Under the pieces are notes generated by a model, which was not told where the DNA came from, made no database searches, and saw only the letters and a list, made by a program, of their open reading frames with translations. Below are positions 33,991 through 47,097 of a stretch of DNA of 64,000 nt, piece by piece. How positions within the stretch are numbered: the first letter of the stretch is position 1; every line of letters starts with the position of its first letter. This DNA comes from Epiperipatus broadwayi (Eukaryota; Onychophora; Udeonychophora; Euonychophora; Peripatidae): the NCBI GenBank assembly GCA_028023455.1, contig JAQFVV010006220.1, positions 10,313,916 to 10,377,915 on the forward strand. Reading direction: 5' to 3'. Made by a program: the position numbers and the translations under genes.

Positions 33991-36900
33991 AAAATATGTA
34001 TTTTCTCTTGGAATCTATCCTAGTTTAAGACAAGAATGTCTTCAAGTTTTATCAGATCAGTATTGTACCGGTCAGTTTTGTCTGTTCACATAACATAACA
34101 AGATCTAGCATCTAGGCAAAAGTACCTTGAGTCCAATCATGTGCAAGATACATAAGTCAGGAACACTCATGAACTCTGCCCTATTTGCCTATTTTCCAGA
34201 TCTACCAACTTATGAGCAACAATCCTGATGATACCAATCTAATTTATCTCTCTTCGTTGGCATTGCAAAGTGGAGACACAAAGAGACTAATTTGAAATCA
34301 TATAATGGAAACTTTTAGTATAAAATATAAGTTTGACCCATGACCTTTCACCTTAATTATATATACATAGGATTAGCGGGAGATTATCTAGTCGGAGCAA
34401 GCAAAATTCAATAACTAAAATATTAATATTTTAACTAAAAGAAACAATGATTCTGCAAGTTATGATATATATATAAAATTTATTAATTGAAATAAAATAC
34501 ACATAAATACTTGGTTTATATTATTTCATTGATCATCATTGGCCTCTTGACATACATATAATTTGATTTATACTTATACGGTAACAACAGATAAATCATA
34601 TGAAATTTGTTTATGACTTAGAAAATGACAATTTTGATTTATTACTTTATTTGATTGCGGCTAGCTCATATGCCAATAATTAATAAATACACTGATGAAC
34701 ATAGTTGATTTAGCACTATGAGTAAATATCTTTGAGAGATACCAATCCACCCCCAAAGAACAAACTATAGCACTTGACCGAATATTTAGAATGATTAATT
34801 TTATTACAAAAATATACTTTACGGGAATAAGTAACTACTCTCAGTTTATACTGAGTGAGAACATGTGTGGGATAGTTCATTAACATATATATACGTATAT
34901 ATAATTGCATCACAAAAAGACACGCATATGGAAATATTGATAAATACAAAGAAATCTGCTTAGTAAAATCATAACATTACAGTTTATGGACATTCGTAGG
35001 ATTGATTTATGATGAGAACTTTAAGAGGGGGGTGTATGCATGGTGGCGTAATTAGATGATCCAATCTCAGATCCAGAAAGGTGCTTCCAAATTTAAGGAC
35101 AAAGAATGGTGACTGAATTCTACCTGCTACTTTGGCAGATTCGGTTCACAAAATGAAGACGTCGGCTTTTAATAACGATAGGCGGATCTTTTCCAGAGCG
35201 ACCCTATGTCAATAGTCATATGATGAAATAAGTCCCATGGGGGGGGTTTGCCAGTCATGTTCTTGGACTTGGAACGAATATACAGGATTTGGATTATTGA
35301 TAATCCCAGGGAATGAAGCATGAAGACACACATATGTGTATTTGAACATGGAGGCTTGTTTGCATACAATGCTTGGAACGAAAGACATATAATATTTTAA
35401 ACTAAGAACGAATGACTGATAACCTATATATATATATTGGGAATGTCCAACATAAGGTTAGGATTAGATTAATAAACAGTATGGAAGAGTTTAAATTTAT
35501 TAATAAAATACACAAACCAATGGAATAGAGACTCCCCTCCCACATTAATTTATATATGAACTCCCCAAAACATTAACGAATATGAGAATTCGGTTATAAG
35601 TGCTTTTATATTATAATAAACATACATTAGATATATACGAGTGGGGTGGTGGTTATTAATTTCAGAATAAAAAAGATTTTATTTCATATAACAAATTTGA
35701 GTTTTTTAAGATTAGCACTTATTATTTAAATAAAATTAAAAAAACATTTCTTAGAAAAACAGATTTCTACTCTGTTTTTCTACACTGACATTATGAGATA
35801 ATTTGTTTTCCCCAAATTTGCAAGCGTTCATTAAGATAAAAGTAACAAGACTTGTTTTAATTAAAGTTAAATCTAATCACCCCATAAAGTATAGAGGATG
35901 AAAATAACAATAAAAAGAAAAATGACATATTGGCGAATTTGAGGAATTACTGGCATATTTAAATATATAAAACAATAATAAAAGTTTTAAAATATTGTCA
36001 CATGAAGGTGAAAGAAAATATATTTATTTAATAGAGACTCAATGATAAAAGAAAATTAAAGTTATATAGAGTTACATACATGCTAATATCAGGTAAGTAA
36101 ATTAAATTATTTAAACAAAATATTTTAATTCTGGTCGAAGGACCAGCTAATAGAATGATATTTTAAATTACAGACAGGGTTATGGGAAATAGTTACGGAA
36201 GGCTGAACTTAAGAATTTAAACATTATGCAGTGGCTTGAGTTCTTTATCTTGGTAATTAGTAGCAATTCTTGGTGATTTCAGCATCCATTGGAATTGGTG
36301 AACTATATCTAGTTAGATTTGGTCAGTCAGGCAGGTAGCATTTCATTATTCAGTCTTTAAGTGCATTAAAGTTCATAGGTGACAGGATCCTGGGAAATGA
36401 GTGTGAGAAAGAGCATGTTGAACAGAGAAAGGTGAAAATTTCCACTACTCATGACACATTGAATTGCTATTACGACAAGCATGGATTATATTTACCATTG
36501 CTGTTTTATAATTATGAGTCTCCTTTGAGATTCAAATCTAGCAGTATTTATAGTATTTTCAGTTTCTCTTGGAATGCACTTTACTTGCTAGACCTGAGGC
36601 ACTTTATGCACTTAGTGGACCTGGAATTTGCTGACTGGATGTACCTTTTGTTCATGTAATTTCTCGAATGATTGTTTTAAAATATGATCTAAGACTTTAA
36701 AACAAATTTGCGATGTATAAAATTTCCACTTATGGATTTTTACATTATTCTATAAAATTATCATATGTTTTAGATGGACTAATGAGTTTCCAGTAAACTG
36801 TCTTAATTACATTCGAGAATATTCCACAGGATTGCATCAGCCTTTTTTCTGACCGCCATTACTAAAATAAATAATAAATTATAAATATAATTTTAAAAAT

Positions 36901-37099
36901 ACACACTAATATAATACACTTTGCTTTTATATATGTTTTAAAAGTAATCTCCCCTCACCTATAATATGTACACATCCATTATGCACATATATGAGTTAAA
37001 ATAAAATATTTATTTATTAAAAATAATTACATTAAGATATTTATATATATCTACATCAGTTATTATTTAAATAGTTAAGCAAAAAAATATGTATTAATA
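33991..37099. other. ~3.1 kb unrelated sequence inside the LINE
   Basis: An intact LINE needs only ~350 bp between the two halves, so about 2.7 kb here is extra, by insertion or rearrangement. It is less AT-rich than usual at 34980-35440, with a G run near 35240. Frames at 34716-34949 and 35169-35369 (minus) and 36432-36659 (plus) have no recognised motif. No terminal repeats or target duplication could be found. Confidence 0.5.
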
Positions 37100-38027
37100 A
37101 ATACATATATATGCGTAAGGATGGAGTTCTGAATATGGTTTAGTGGTGGTAGATCCTGAGTGGGCTGTGAAGCTCAATCTGAGTATTAGAGTAGTGAAAG
37201 AGAAGTTTACAATTCTATTCTAATGATACTTTTTTTTATTATATCAATCTTGTGTTTAAAAATCTGATATATAAAATTGATAATGATTATAGTAATTCTT
37301 TTGGAAGTATTTCCTTAAGACTAGATTTGGTAAACTTTTGCTTTTCTTTGGTTTTTCTTTTCCAATATTATCTAATGATTTTTCAAGATTATCAGCAATT
37401 TCTGGACCTTTGGTAGTCAAAAATTGACTTTAAAAAATATTGCTGATTTCATTCCATCTTGGAAGGAATTTCTTTTGGATATACACAACAAATGGATTCT
37501 TTAATAGCTGTTGTTATGGGTTTATTATGCCTATCACAGCAAGAGGTAATTGGACATTTCTATTAATAGTTTATTCAAAATATCCAGTATATTGATTCCA
37601 TTTAACTTTCATTAAATTTTATCTCAGAAGTGGATCTTTCAATATTATAGAAAATCATAGGAAACTTGAACAGACTTTGAAGCTCCCTTGTATTCTAATA
37701 TTATAGAAAAGTAAATTCCAAGAATGATTTGATTTAAATTTACATTAAATATTGGGGAAATAATATAATATCAACAGGGACTGATGAACCTTTTTTTTTT
37801 TTTTGAAAATCAAAACATAAATCAGTACTTGTTTCAGTTTCCCATCTGCATGAATGAAATGTTCTTTCTTACTTGACATCATAAAATGCATAGTCTTTAA
37901 ATTCATCCATTCTAAAAGTTAATAACCTGCTTGATTCTCATTTATGTGTTTCCAAAGATTATTATGAGAATTAAAATCTACAAACACAAAATGTAAGAAT
38001 ATTTTGAAGAGGAGATTGGCCAGTTAG

Positions 38028-38265
38028 TAGTCATATATGTATGTGTGGGAGATGATGATCTGGATCTACTGATGAGTGTCTGTTTTGTATGAAATACTTA
38101 TATTGGAGATCATCTATCTTTTTCACATGTGTATGGTCACATGTATCAATTGTATGAGATAGATTGGATAACTGAAGGGAGCTTGAAAATCTGAGTTCAA
38201 ATCCCCTATAAATATATCTAAATTACAGTGGTATAAAATATATCTGTGTCTAAATAGTCATATAT
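38028..38265 (+). mobile_element. H element, second copy, with 11-bp target duplication
   Basis: The element is 38039-38254 (216 bp), flanked by TAGTCATATAT at 38028-38038 and 38255-38265. It starts with GTGTGGGAGATGATGATCTGG, holds a hammerhead core, then a tail with ATGAGATAGATTGG and ends ATCTGTGTCTAAA, like the outer end of the 10.7-kb copy. It has no long left arm, so the palindrome is not essential for mobility. It sits inside the endonuclease of a dead LINE. Confidence 0.75.
38061..38112 (+). ncRNA. Degenerate hammerhead motif
   Basis: CTGATGA (38069-38075) and GAAA (38091-38094) are intact and correctly spaced, but helix II (38076-38090) now has mostly G-U pairs, and helix I and helix III have lost pairing. 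Probably inactive. Confidence 0.5.
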
Positions 38266-38600
38266 TTGTAAGTATTTCATACATAAATATATATCTGAGT
38301 GATGATTGCAATAGCTTAAACTATTTTCAATAGTAGCTCATTTTAGAAGATAATTTGAAATAAAAGTAATGATATTATGCTTAAAATACATTCTATCAAT
38401 AATCAATATAGATTTAGGAATTTTAAGAAAATATGTATTATTAGAAGCAGGATGAGTTTGAAGTACATCAGCTTTGTACTCAACAATTAATTTACTTTCC
38501 ATGTTAATTGAAATGATCTTATTGTGTGTCTTAGGTGAAGAAAAGGTCACTCTGTAAGGGGTGTACTTCACACTAGGATTTTCAATCCTGTAGTCCTGGC

Positions 38601-40430
38601 ACAGCTATTCTCCATAATATTATTGGAGTTCTTATTAATTGTTTTATTGTGTATTTTACAATTCACTATCTTTAACAAATTTCATCAAAATGAAGCCAGG
38701 TTTCCCCATGGACACAATTCATCTTACATGCTAATGCATACTATTTGAATATCATAATATTTAAAACTTATGCCCAGTTATATAATCCAGAAAAAAAAAA
38801 TCTATTGAAATGTCCAAGTTATTGAAAATAATGGGTCTATCTGAGTATTTTTGAATCCTAAAAAAAGATAAAAGGACATCACTATGAACATAATACTACA
38901 CATATTAGTAACATCTGACAAAAGCTCCTGAGTTCAAGTTTTGAGTAAATGTTATTTTTAATAATGTTGAAAACATAAATCAAAGAAAAAATAAATTTAC
39001 AAGAACATGAAAGAAAATAATATTTTTTCAAATAATAGAATCATTAAAAATCAACTCATAAAATCTTATTCTGAAAATTAAAATTTTTTAAAATATTAAC
39101 ATTTCTCTGCCTCTACTTTTAAAAATTATACCATTTGCAAAAAAAAAAAGTTTACCAAAAGTAAGTTTTGTTTCTAATACTTTAATGGGGGGAAAAACTT
39201 TTATTGTTACAATGATCATTTAAAAAGTGGTGTTAAATTGCTTTTATCTATCCCTAATGTTGATGATATAATTCCGTGCTAGCTATGGTGACATTTCATT
39301 TATTCCAGTACTCCTGATAAGCTAGCTAAATAAAGATTAAAATGGAATAGGATTAAGGAGCATGAAGTTAAAAAAACATTTTGAAGCCAGCTATTATAAA
39401 AGCAGCTAACTATTCTACCCCAAATCTTAGAAACAATTAAATGTGACCATACTTGCCAACTTATCTAAGCTCTTCCACTAATAGTTTAAAAATACTGTAC
39501 ATAAAAAATTAACGTAACCAGAAAAATATCATTTCAGTGAATAAACAAGTTATACCACTACGAAAATACTTCCTAAATCTAAAATTAATCTGTAACATTT
39601 CTATTTCATCAGCTATCAATAAATAGTACACGACTACTTATTCTCATCTCATAACATCTTAATGTGATCACATTTAAAAATCTAAATTTTTCTATCAATA
39701 ATTTTGGACTAAAAAAATTATTTTGTAATCAAAAAAATATATATTCTGTGAATAGGGAAGCCATGCCTACAAAGATATTTTCTAAGCTTGAATTTAAATA
39801 TTATGACATTTATTTCACTAGCAATTAGTATGATTGTCCTTACATGCCATTTTATACAATTTAGTAACTTATATTATTTATTAATGTGTTCTAGTGTGAT
39901 CTTGCAGCATTTATATTTTATTATTATTATATGTACATTTTTTTATTGAACATGTTTTAAAAATAAAAAATTGACAATCTAAATAAATTATTGATTGTTA
40001 TTATTTTGGAGTTAAATCAAATGACTTTTTGAGGCAACTTTTAAGAGAATAAACAAACATGAGAGACAGACGTCATCTAGATCATCAACCAGAAATGTAG
40101 CTAATGTGATTATTAGCAAAGATAAAAAATAATCAGACATACGTTTGAAATCTAATGAGAATTCAGCAAATAATTTCAGCAATAATGTAAACTTTATTTT
40201 GCAAGTATAAGTGTTATAACATTAGCTGGCACTCTTGGTATCTGAAACTTTACCTCCATCCTTATTATAAATCTTCTATATCTAAAAGCGAGACAAAAAT
40301 TCCTTCCGATTAAAATTAAATGATAATAATATATTATATAATAAATGTAATTATATTCTATATATTAAAAAAAAATTCAAATGATTTATCGTTTGGGAGT
40401 TTTAAAAAAATTGAATATCGGAAATGATGG
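38601..40430. other. AT-rich non-coding sequence
   Basis: No gene seen. Confidence 0.5.
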
Positions 40431-40503
40431 AGCTGTAGTTACAGCCCATAGACCTCAAACTCCAGAACCCACCACTAAATCTATTGCACTAAACTAAGGA
40501 GGG
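40431..40503 (-). repeat. Possible tRNA-like SINE fragment
   Basis: On the minus strand CCTTAGTTTAGTGCAATAG resembles an A box and GGGTTCTGGAGTTTGAGGTC a decayed B box, with GCCC and GGGC near the ends. It also reads as a compact GC-rich island in AT-rich sequence. No cloverleaf was confirmed. Confidence 0.25.
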
Positions 40504-40981
40504 CATCCTGTATATTTATATAAAAAGTTCTATTGATGGATCAACTCTTTCTTTTCTACTTTTCATCAAAATTCATTTTTATAAAAATGTATTAAAATTT
40601 TGGTTGCAAATTTCATACAGCTAATTCACAGATAAGTTCTTTCTCATAACGTTTTTTTTTTTTAAAAAAAAATTTTTTCCTATTGTAGCAGCTTAATTTT
40701 TTTCTTTCGTAAAATAAAATAGAAATATGGCTTATTAATTGACAAGTATTTACTTTTGTTTTTATTGGTTTACTGTAATTTTTATTTTAAAGTGTGTGTA
40801 TACTCAAGATTCAGTTATAAAATGTTACTTAAATTTAATTCGTGCTAAAATAACAGTTTGATGGTCATAAAAATGTAACTTCTCTTTTTTCCTGTAATTT
40901 TATTTGAATATTTAAAATTGTTAAATTTTAGAGAGCTGTATTACAGCAATATAGTCTTATATTGAAAATGTTGTAAACTAT

Positions 40982-41092
40982 TGTGTGAGTGAAAGATACA
41001 TTTATATTATAAAGATTTCTTATTTAAAGATAGGCCGTTTTTGTGTGTGTGAAAGATACATTTACATTATAAAGATTTCTTATTTAAAGATA
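40982..41092. repeat. 60-bp tandem duplication
   Basis: Two near-identical copies (two differences) begin TGTGTGAGTGAAAGATACAT at 40982 and TGTGTGTGTGAAAGATACAT at 41042. High identity suggests a recent event. Confidence 0.85.
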
Positions 41093-43734
41093 AACTGGGC
41101 AATGTGTTCAATAAATTATTTTTAATGTTGAAACTACTTTTAGAACCAAGAGAAGTAATTCTAAATAAGATGAATAACTTTCGATGTAAATTAGTATATT
41201 CATGCAAAAACTTTTAGAACAAGTGGCAGTAACAATGATGAAAATTATATAACAATATCACATGACTTTTTCAAAGACTTTCAAGTTCAATTTTTTTAAC
41301 TCTAATTTAGAGTTAGTTACTACAAACTTGATAATTACTACACATGAGATAGTATAATTATAAATAGTCACTAAATCGTATAATTTTGTTTTAAACTTCG
41401 TTAAATATATATTATACATTTTTAAACTGGCAGCATGTTTTTATTCCTTTATATAATTCAAACTAATAGTCTGAAATTTTAAAAAAAACATTATGGTTTT
41501 GAATCCATGCTAACTAAATTTAGATATCTCAATTTTAAACCAACTATAGATCACTTCTATTTTTTAACTAGAAGTGTTAATATCAATAGTAATATCACAT
41601 AAGTTTCTCATATGCTTCAAGAACTAGTCTCCTAGAGATATCTAACGTAATCTAGAATAATCAATGACTACATTGTGATGAAAAGATTTACAGTTACTTT
41701 AGTCAAAGTAAATGAAATTTTAAAAATTCAACCAGTATTTTTAAAATAAATATAGGGACAACTGTTGGTATTGGGAAGGATTATGGGTATGAAAAAAAAA
41801 TTGTGTGTAAGTAAGAGATATAAAGATATATGTTATGTCACTTTCAATAAAAATTTTGCTTATATGTTATGATAAAAAAGATGTCTTTTGTCATTGTCAA
41901 CCATATTCCAGACCTATAACTATACATTTGGGTAATTAATAAGTCATAAATGAAATAGTATGAAAAAAACTGCTTCTGAAAGAATATGTTTAGAATCATT
42001 AAACGTTATGTAATATTTGTGGAAATTAATTACACAATGGAAAAGGATAGTATAGTAGTCATTAAAATATATAATTGCTGATTTATTCTAAAACAAATTT
42101 ATTAATGGAAAACAATTGATACATGATTATATTGAATACATTGTATCTTTGAAGAATTGCTGATTTAGTGTCATATCTATATAATAATACAATTAAATTG
42201 ACTTAGGTTTATGCCTTAAGCCTTTTAAATCTAACAGATTTATACTATAAAATAGATGAATAAAATGCATTACTTCCAGTTTGAATCCAAAGTCCTCAGT
42301 GATGAAAACAATAAGCTAGAAAATAATCTGCAAATGTAGACATAACAGTATTACAATCTAGCATCTATTAATTAATATAGCTACTCTGGAGTAGAGTGAA
42401 GAAAACTATTTTTGAAAGCATATTCCAAATATAAGCAAAAAATCATGTGTCTTTATTTTTTTTTGATAATATTAAAATTACTCTTCAAAATATATCAACA
42501 TTAAAGCAATCACTTTTATAAAAATATATTTGAACAAATGATATTTCAGTTAAAAAAATTCCATGATTGTTTCTAAGTTATAAGGAAATACAAAGGTGAA
42601 AGAAATAAAAAAAAAAAAAGTTACCTTCTAGTATTTCAGACTGAGTCTTTTTTCTTAGAATTTGAAACATTTAATTAATAAAGATAAGCAGTGCAGAAGA
42701 GAGAGTGATTGTATTCTAGTCTTTAAAAGGAATATGATAATATTAAATACACGATGAATTCAAAGAATATTCTCACAATGTAATAATGAAGTTGAACCAC
42801 AGATATTCAGTAATTGTTAGTAAATAGGTAATTAGTTATTTTTAATTGACAAATCAAAGTTGATCACATGAGTATAAATATAATGTTTTCCACATTACTT
42901 TAAAATAGTCTTTACAGATAGATTATACACCATATCTAGAGCAATAGGCTTATTTTTGAAAATAAATGAAATCTATATTAAGTATATGTTTGGACTCAAT
43001 TACATGAAAAATTACAATATACAATAGGGGTCATATGTAGGAATTTTATTGCATACAAATGAATGCAAATATGCAATAATTTCATCTCTAACAGTTTTCC
43101 ATAGCTAAACTGAACAAACATTAAGGTAATAAGATATATTTTTATTATTATTTAAAAAGACATTTAGAATATCATGTTTCATCAGTGTTATATAATAAGT
43201 CCTCATACTTCGTGATCAGTATTAAACTATAATTAAAGTGTGTATATAATAAAACAATATGTAACTGAAGTGATATCTATTTGATTTAATGAACTATTAT
43301 TCAAAATTTGTTCCCTGTTTTACTTTAAGCAATATTAAAATTTCTCATAAAGAGATTTCATTTTCCTTTGATTGTTTTTTAATTAAGTGAATCAATTTTG
43401 ATATGCTTTTGTATTGAAATACTACCATAATTATGATCACAATTGTTAAAGATAACATCAGATGGAAGATAGATTTGGCAATTTTACAATTTATTTTATG
43501 TTTATTTAAGTAAATAATGGTTTCCATGAATATAATACCTATAAGATAACATCTTTCTCATCATTAAAGCACATCTAATCATTGTAGATTAACCTGTGAT
43601 CTTTTCTCTCTGTTTATAAACAGCTGGATATCTATTTATTGACTGCTATTGGAAAACTAATTGGGTTTAGAAATCGGTCAATAACTTTATTCTATCCCCC
43701 CCCCTCTCAGTTTTTAGAATAATGGGAAATGCAT
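41093..43734. other. Non-coding sequence with diverged dispersed repeats
   Basis: 41440-41640 resembles 54820-55010 (GGTTTTGAATCC, AACTAATAGTCTGAAAT). 42270-42400 resembles 49530-49680 (GATGAAAACAATAAGCTAG). Otherwise nothing recognised. Confidence 0.45.
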
Positions 43735-43895
43735 TAGACCCAGAAAGAGACCACATGTGAGATGGATGGATGAAATAAGAAAGTGTGCAGGGGTGATGTG
43801 GAGAAGAGAAGCTAAAGATAGGAAAAGATGGATTGAACTTGGAGAGACCTTCATCCTGCAGTGGATTGATAATGGTTGATGATGATGATGATGAA
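43735..43895 (+). pseudogene. RTE-type LINE, 3' end of ORF2, better preserved
   Basis: An open stretch reads KRPHVRWMDEIRKCAGVMWR, then EAKDRKRWIELGETFILQW and IDNG with a stop. This matches the RTE C-terminus RP.TRW.DDI.K.AG..W...A.DR..W..LGEA.VQQWTD.G. (GATGAT)n follows the stop. It is the same family as 650-883. This end appears intact but upstream ORF2 is absent (5' truncation). Confidence 0.8.
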
Positions 43896-46783
43896 ATGTT
43901 AAATGGTTAAGCTACTGATCTTTCCTATTACAATGAGATGTTGCTATGTTTGTACTATGCTTAATTTGGACTATAAAAAAATCAATGCTTCTGTGGATGA
44001 AATATTTAATTTCAAACATTTATTGTCAGCAATGATTGTGAAACAAACACTAGTATAATTTGACATAATGAAAACATCATTTGAAAGTAGAAGAGAACAC
44101 AATTAACATTAAATAAGTCATATACTGTGTGGTATGAGATTAATATATGTGATTAAATAGAGGTGTTAAAGAATGCTACAACTGAAGGATATTGATCGAT
44201 AGAGTCTTCTTCAGTAATCGTCAATGGAATTCAATTAATATTTTATCATTATATATAAGAAATATATATATAACACGACAAAAACTACTCAGAGCAATTA
44301 ATAAGTAATTAATATTAGCCATGAATCAAAAGTCTCAAAAATCAGGCTTGACAAAGTTTTTAATTAAAGTTATTTGCAATACTTTTACTCCGGGTGAAAT
44401 GAATTTAGAGTTTATTATATAAGAAATATCTATACGTTTCTCGCAAACAAAATATTTATATATTCATTAATTGCTCAGGACTATAATCGACGGTTTTAAA
44501 ATAAATAGAATGAATATCAGTATAAAAGCGATAACGTCAATTTAATTATTACTTTTTCATTGTATTAATAGTTAAATCCTAGTTGGTCAAATGTTTTTCT
44601 ACAACTTATTGTAATAAATTGTTGAGTAAATTATTAGTTAAATAAACACAGACAACTTTTTTTTTTTTAATGTTTAAATAATAATAACAAATAATGACAT
44701 ATTTTGACATCTTGTTACAAAAGGCTCAAAATGTTGATGAGATAATTATAGAATGATTTTATTAAAGTCATGTTGCAATTAACCAGCAAGGACTTTCTTG
44801 AAAATTGTGAATTACTTCCTTGAAGCCACGGGGAAGTAAATGAAACTCTTTTCTAGTTTAAAGATTTGGTAATTTTCTCTCTCTCTCTTTTTTAGACGAT
44901 TTTAGTAAATTAATTTGCTAAACAAGATAATCATTTTCTTTTTAATTTTTCCTATTTATAGGATATGTGTTTATTTAGTTCAATGTCTATATATTGATGT
45001 ATGTGTGTTGATGATGAAATTATTATTATTAAAATCTTGGTAAAATATAACCAAATATAGGCAAATGGGATTAAACCTTTAAATAGTTCATCTCAAAGAA
45101 GTCAAATTACAATATAAGAATATTTACGATTAGAAAAATTTGTGAAATGCTATAAATAATCCATTACAATAAACAAACAATTCCTACTAAATATAATTAT
45201 TATATAATTGCTATTGGAGACACTAGTTTAAGAATTTTTTTCATTATTTAGTAGCTTGATTAGAAATATACGGAGTTAAGCAGTAAAAAGTTTATCAATG
45301 TTAAGTACAATGTTAGACAAAATCGAAAAGGACATTGTTATATATATGGTTTAAAATAGTAAAATATATGAAAACCGTATCTTAAATTCTATGTTCTTAG
45401 AGAGATATGTAAGTGATATGTATATACTATATCACATTTAAAGCCCAACATGTTGCAAATATTGTTCTCATAAATTGGAAGAATGTGTATGGATTAATTT
45501 TTTTTTATTTATCAGATTTTCATAGTAAAAATTTAAGATTGATTCTGTTTATCGAAAATGATTGTCATAGTGTTGCAAAGCATGTAAAAATTTGAAATAT
45601 AGTATATGCAACATAGTCTTGCACAAATTAACTTTGGAAATGAAGTACTATTAATGCCAATAACATCTTGATTGAAAAGAATTTATAGTAATATAAATAA
45701 GAAACTTTTTCTTACCTAATTTTAACCTATTTATTGAAGGATAAAAATCTTCCAAATAAATAAGAGAGAAACATATTTTTCTATGCTGAATTAACTGAAG
45801 GATGACATTATTAATAGCAGCAATTTAGGTTTTAATATTTAAAAATGAATATGCACTATTTATTAACTAAGCTAATAAAATATTAAATATACGTCTACAA
45901 AAAACACTTAACTTTATTAAACGATGATTATTTTAACCAATAACCCAAAATTTGTATGTGGAATGAGCACGCTGATGCACAATCACTTAAATTATACATC
46001 TATATATAATAGAGTTTTAGCGGCATATTTCTTTCACCACATCCACGTTATATATAATAAAGTGTGTATTTGTGCTATATCGTTATCGATAAAGAAATCT
46101 TTTCCAATTTAATTAAAAGTTCAAAATTTCATTTAAATGTTTTAATGTTACAATCAACCATTTATTTATCTTACAATTAATTTTTCCAAGAGTCTTAGAG
46201 CTGTTTTTAATTAAATACTAAAGAAATTAATATCACACATAACAGTTCGTTTAGCTTAACCATAACGACCCCTCCCTTTCTTTCATTTTTTACCTTCAAC
46301 CCAAAAATTCCATATTTTTGAATGAGCCATTTTCATCGGAAACGGAATTTAATTCTTAAACAAAGGATTGAAAAATGCTTGTAAATAAGTTATTAAAGAG
46401 AGATCTTCGTTAACTAAATGCGGTACACATGTATATTAATGAAAACAAAGTATTTGAACTATTTTCCGAAGCAGCCTAAAGTAATTTACAAATTACAAAA
46501 AATATGTGAATCTATATCACGACAAATTTCAAACTGTGTAATTATAATTTATGTCTATGTTATTTGATGCCATTTAATAAACTCAGATGGCAATCAGCCA
46601 ATTAATCTCATCAACTTTATTGACAGTTGATAATCACTTTTCGAAAAGTACACTGCACAAAAATGATTCTTGAGGAGATAAAAATTCAAATATTTAGAGA
46701 AATAATTTTTGAAGTAATCAAATTCTAAATTGAAGGCACTTTTTGCTTTAAGGTTATAGACATAATATATATTACTTATGTAA
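43896..46783. other. AT-rich non-coding sequence
   Basis: No gene seen. Short frames at 45413-45595 and 45924-46112 have no motifs. Confidence 0.5.
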
Positions 46784-46852
46784 TGAGTATGCGCCCAACT
46801 AATTATTAATTACAACTTTAATTTAATGGTAATTCGGGCGTATACTTCTACG
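46784..46852. repeat. Short inverted repeat, possible MITE relic
   Basis: GAGTATGCGCCC at the left and, reverse complemented, GAAGTATACGCCC at the right enclose ~45 bp. Too short to classify. Confidence 0.35.
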
Positions 46853-47097
46853 AACATTTTTTTAGAAAAAATTTCTTTATATATATGTAGAAGAAAGCAT
46901 TTATGTGATGTGATATGATGCACTATGACTCCTCCTTATACGGAGTCAGGAATCTCTCAGCCACTATGCCCAGAGAAACCTGTTGGCCACTTTACCTTCC
47001 CTTTCATTCACCTCTCTAAGTTTTCCCATAATCTGCTCCATCCCATTTCCACAACATAATCTTTGTCAATTCCATGGCCTTCATGTCTAAGTCCCCC

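Larger units (their letters stand above)
37100..38600 (-). pseudogene. LINE endonuclease and linker, 5' half of a split element
   Basis: Reading the minus strand from 38571: IIDRMYFKHNIITFISNYLL resembles the APE-type endonuclease segment LIDxIxHxKHGIATYVR, preceded by VLQTHPASNN (from VLCLQETH). Then comes the H insertion at 38039-38254, followed by VDFNSHNNLWKHINENQ (about 37930-37985), from GDFNSHHxxW, one of the catalytic signatures. Downstream, NPFVVYIQKKFLPRWNEIS matches the usual CIPRGYRKEYVPGWSQE linker. Frameshifts and stops are numerous. Same orientation and degree of decay as 32600-33990, so both are read as one element. Confidence 0.65.

Noticed and set aside
36240-36310. ILGDFSIHWNW, similar to the GDFN motif of LINE endonucleases
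   Set aside because: No further endonuclease motif on either side in this frame; probably chance.
37775-37815. CTGATGA followed by GAAAA, hammerhead-like
   Set aside because: The sequence between is a T run that cannot form helix II.
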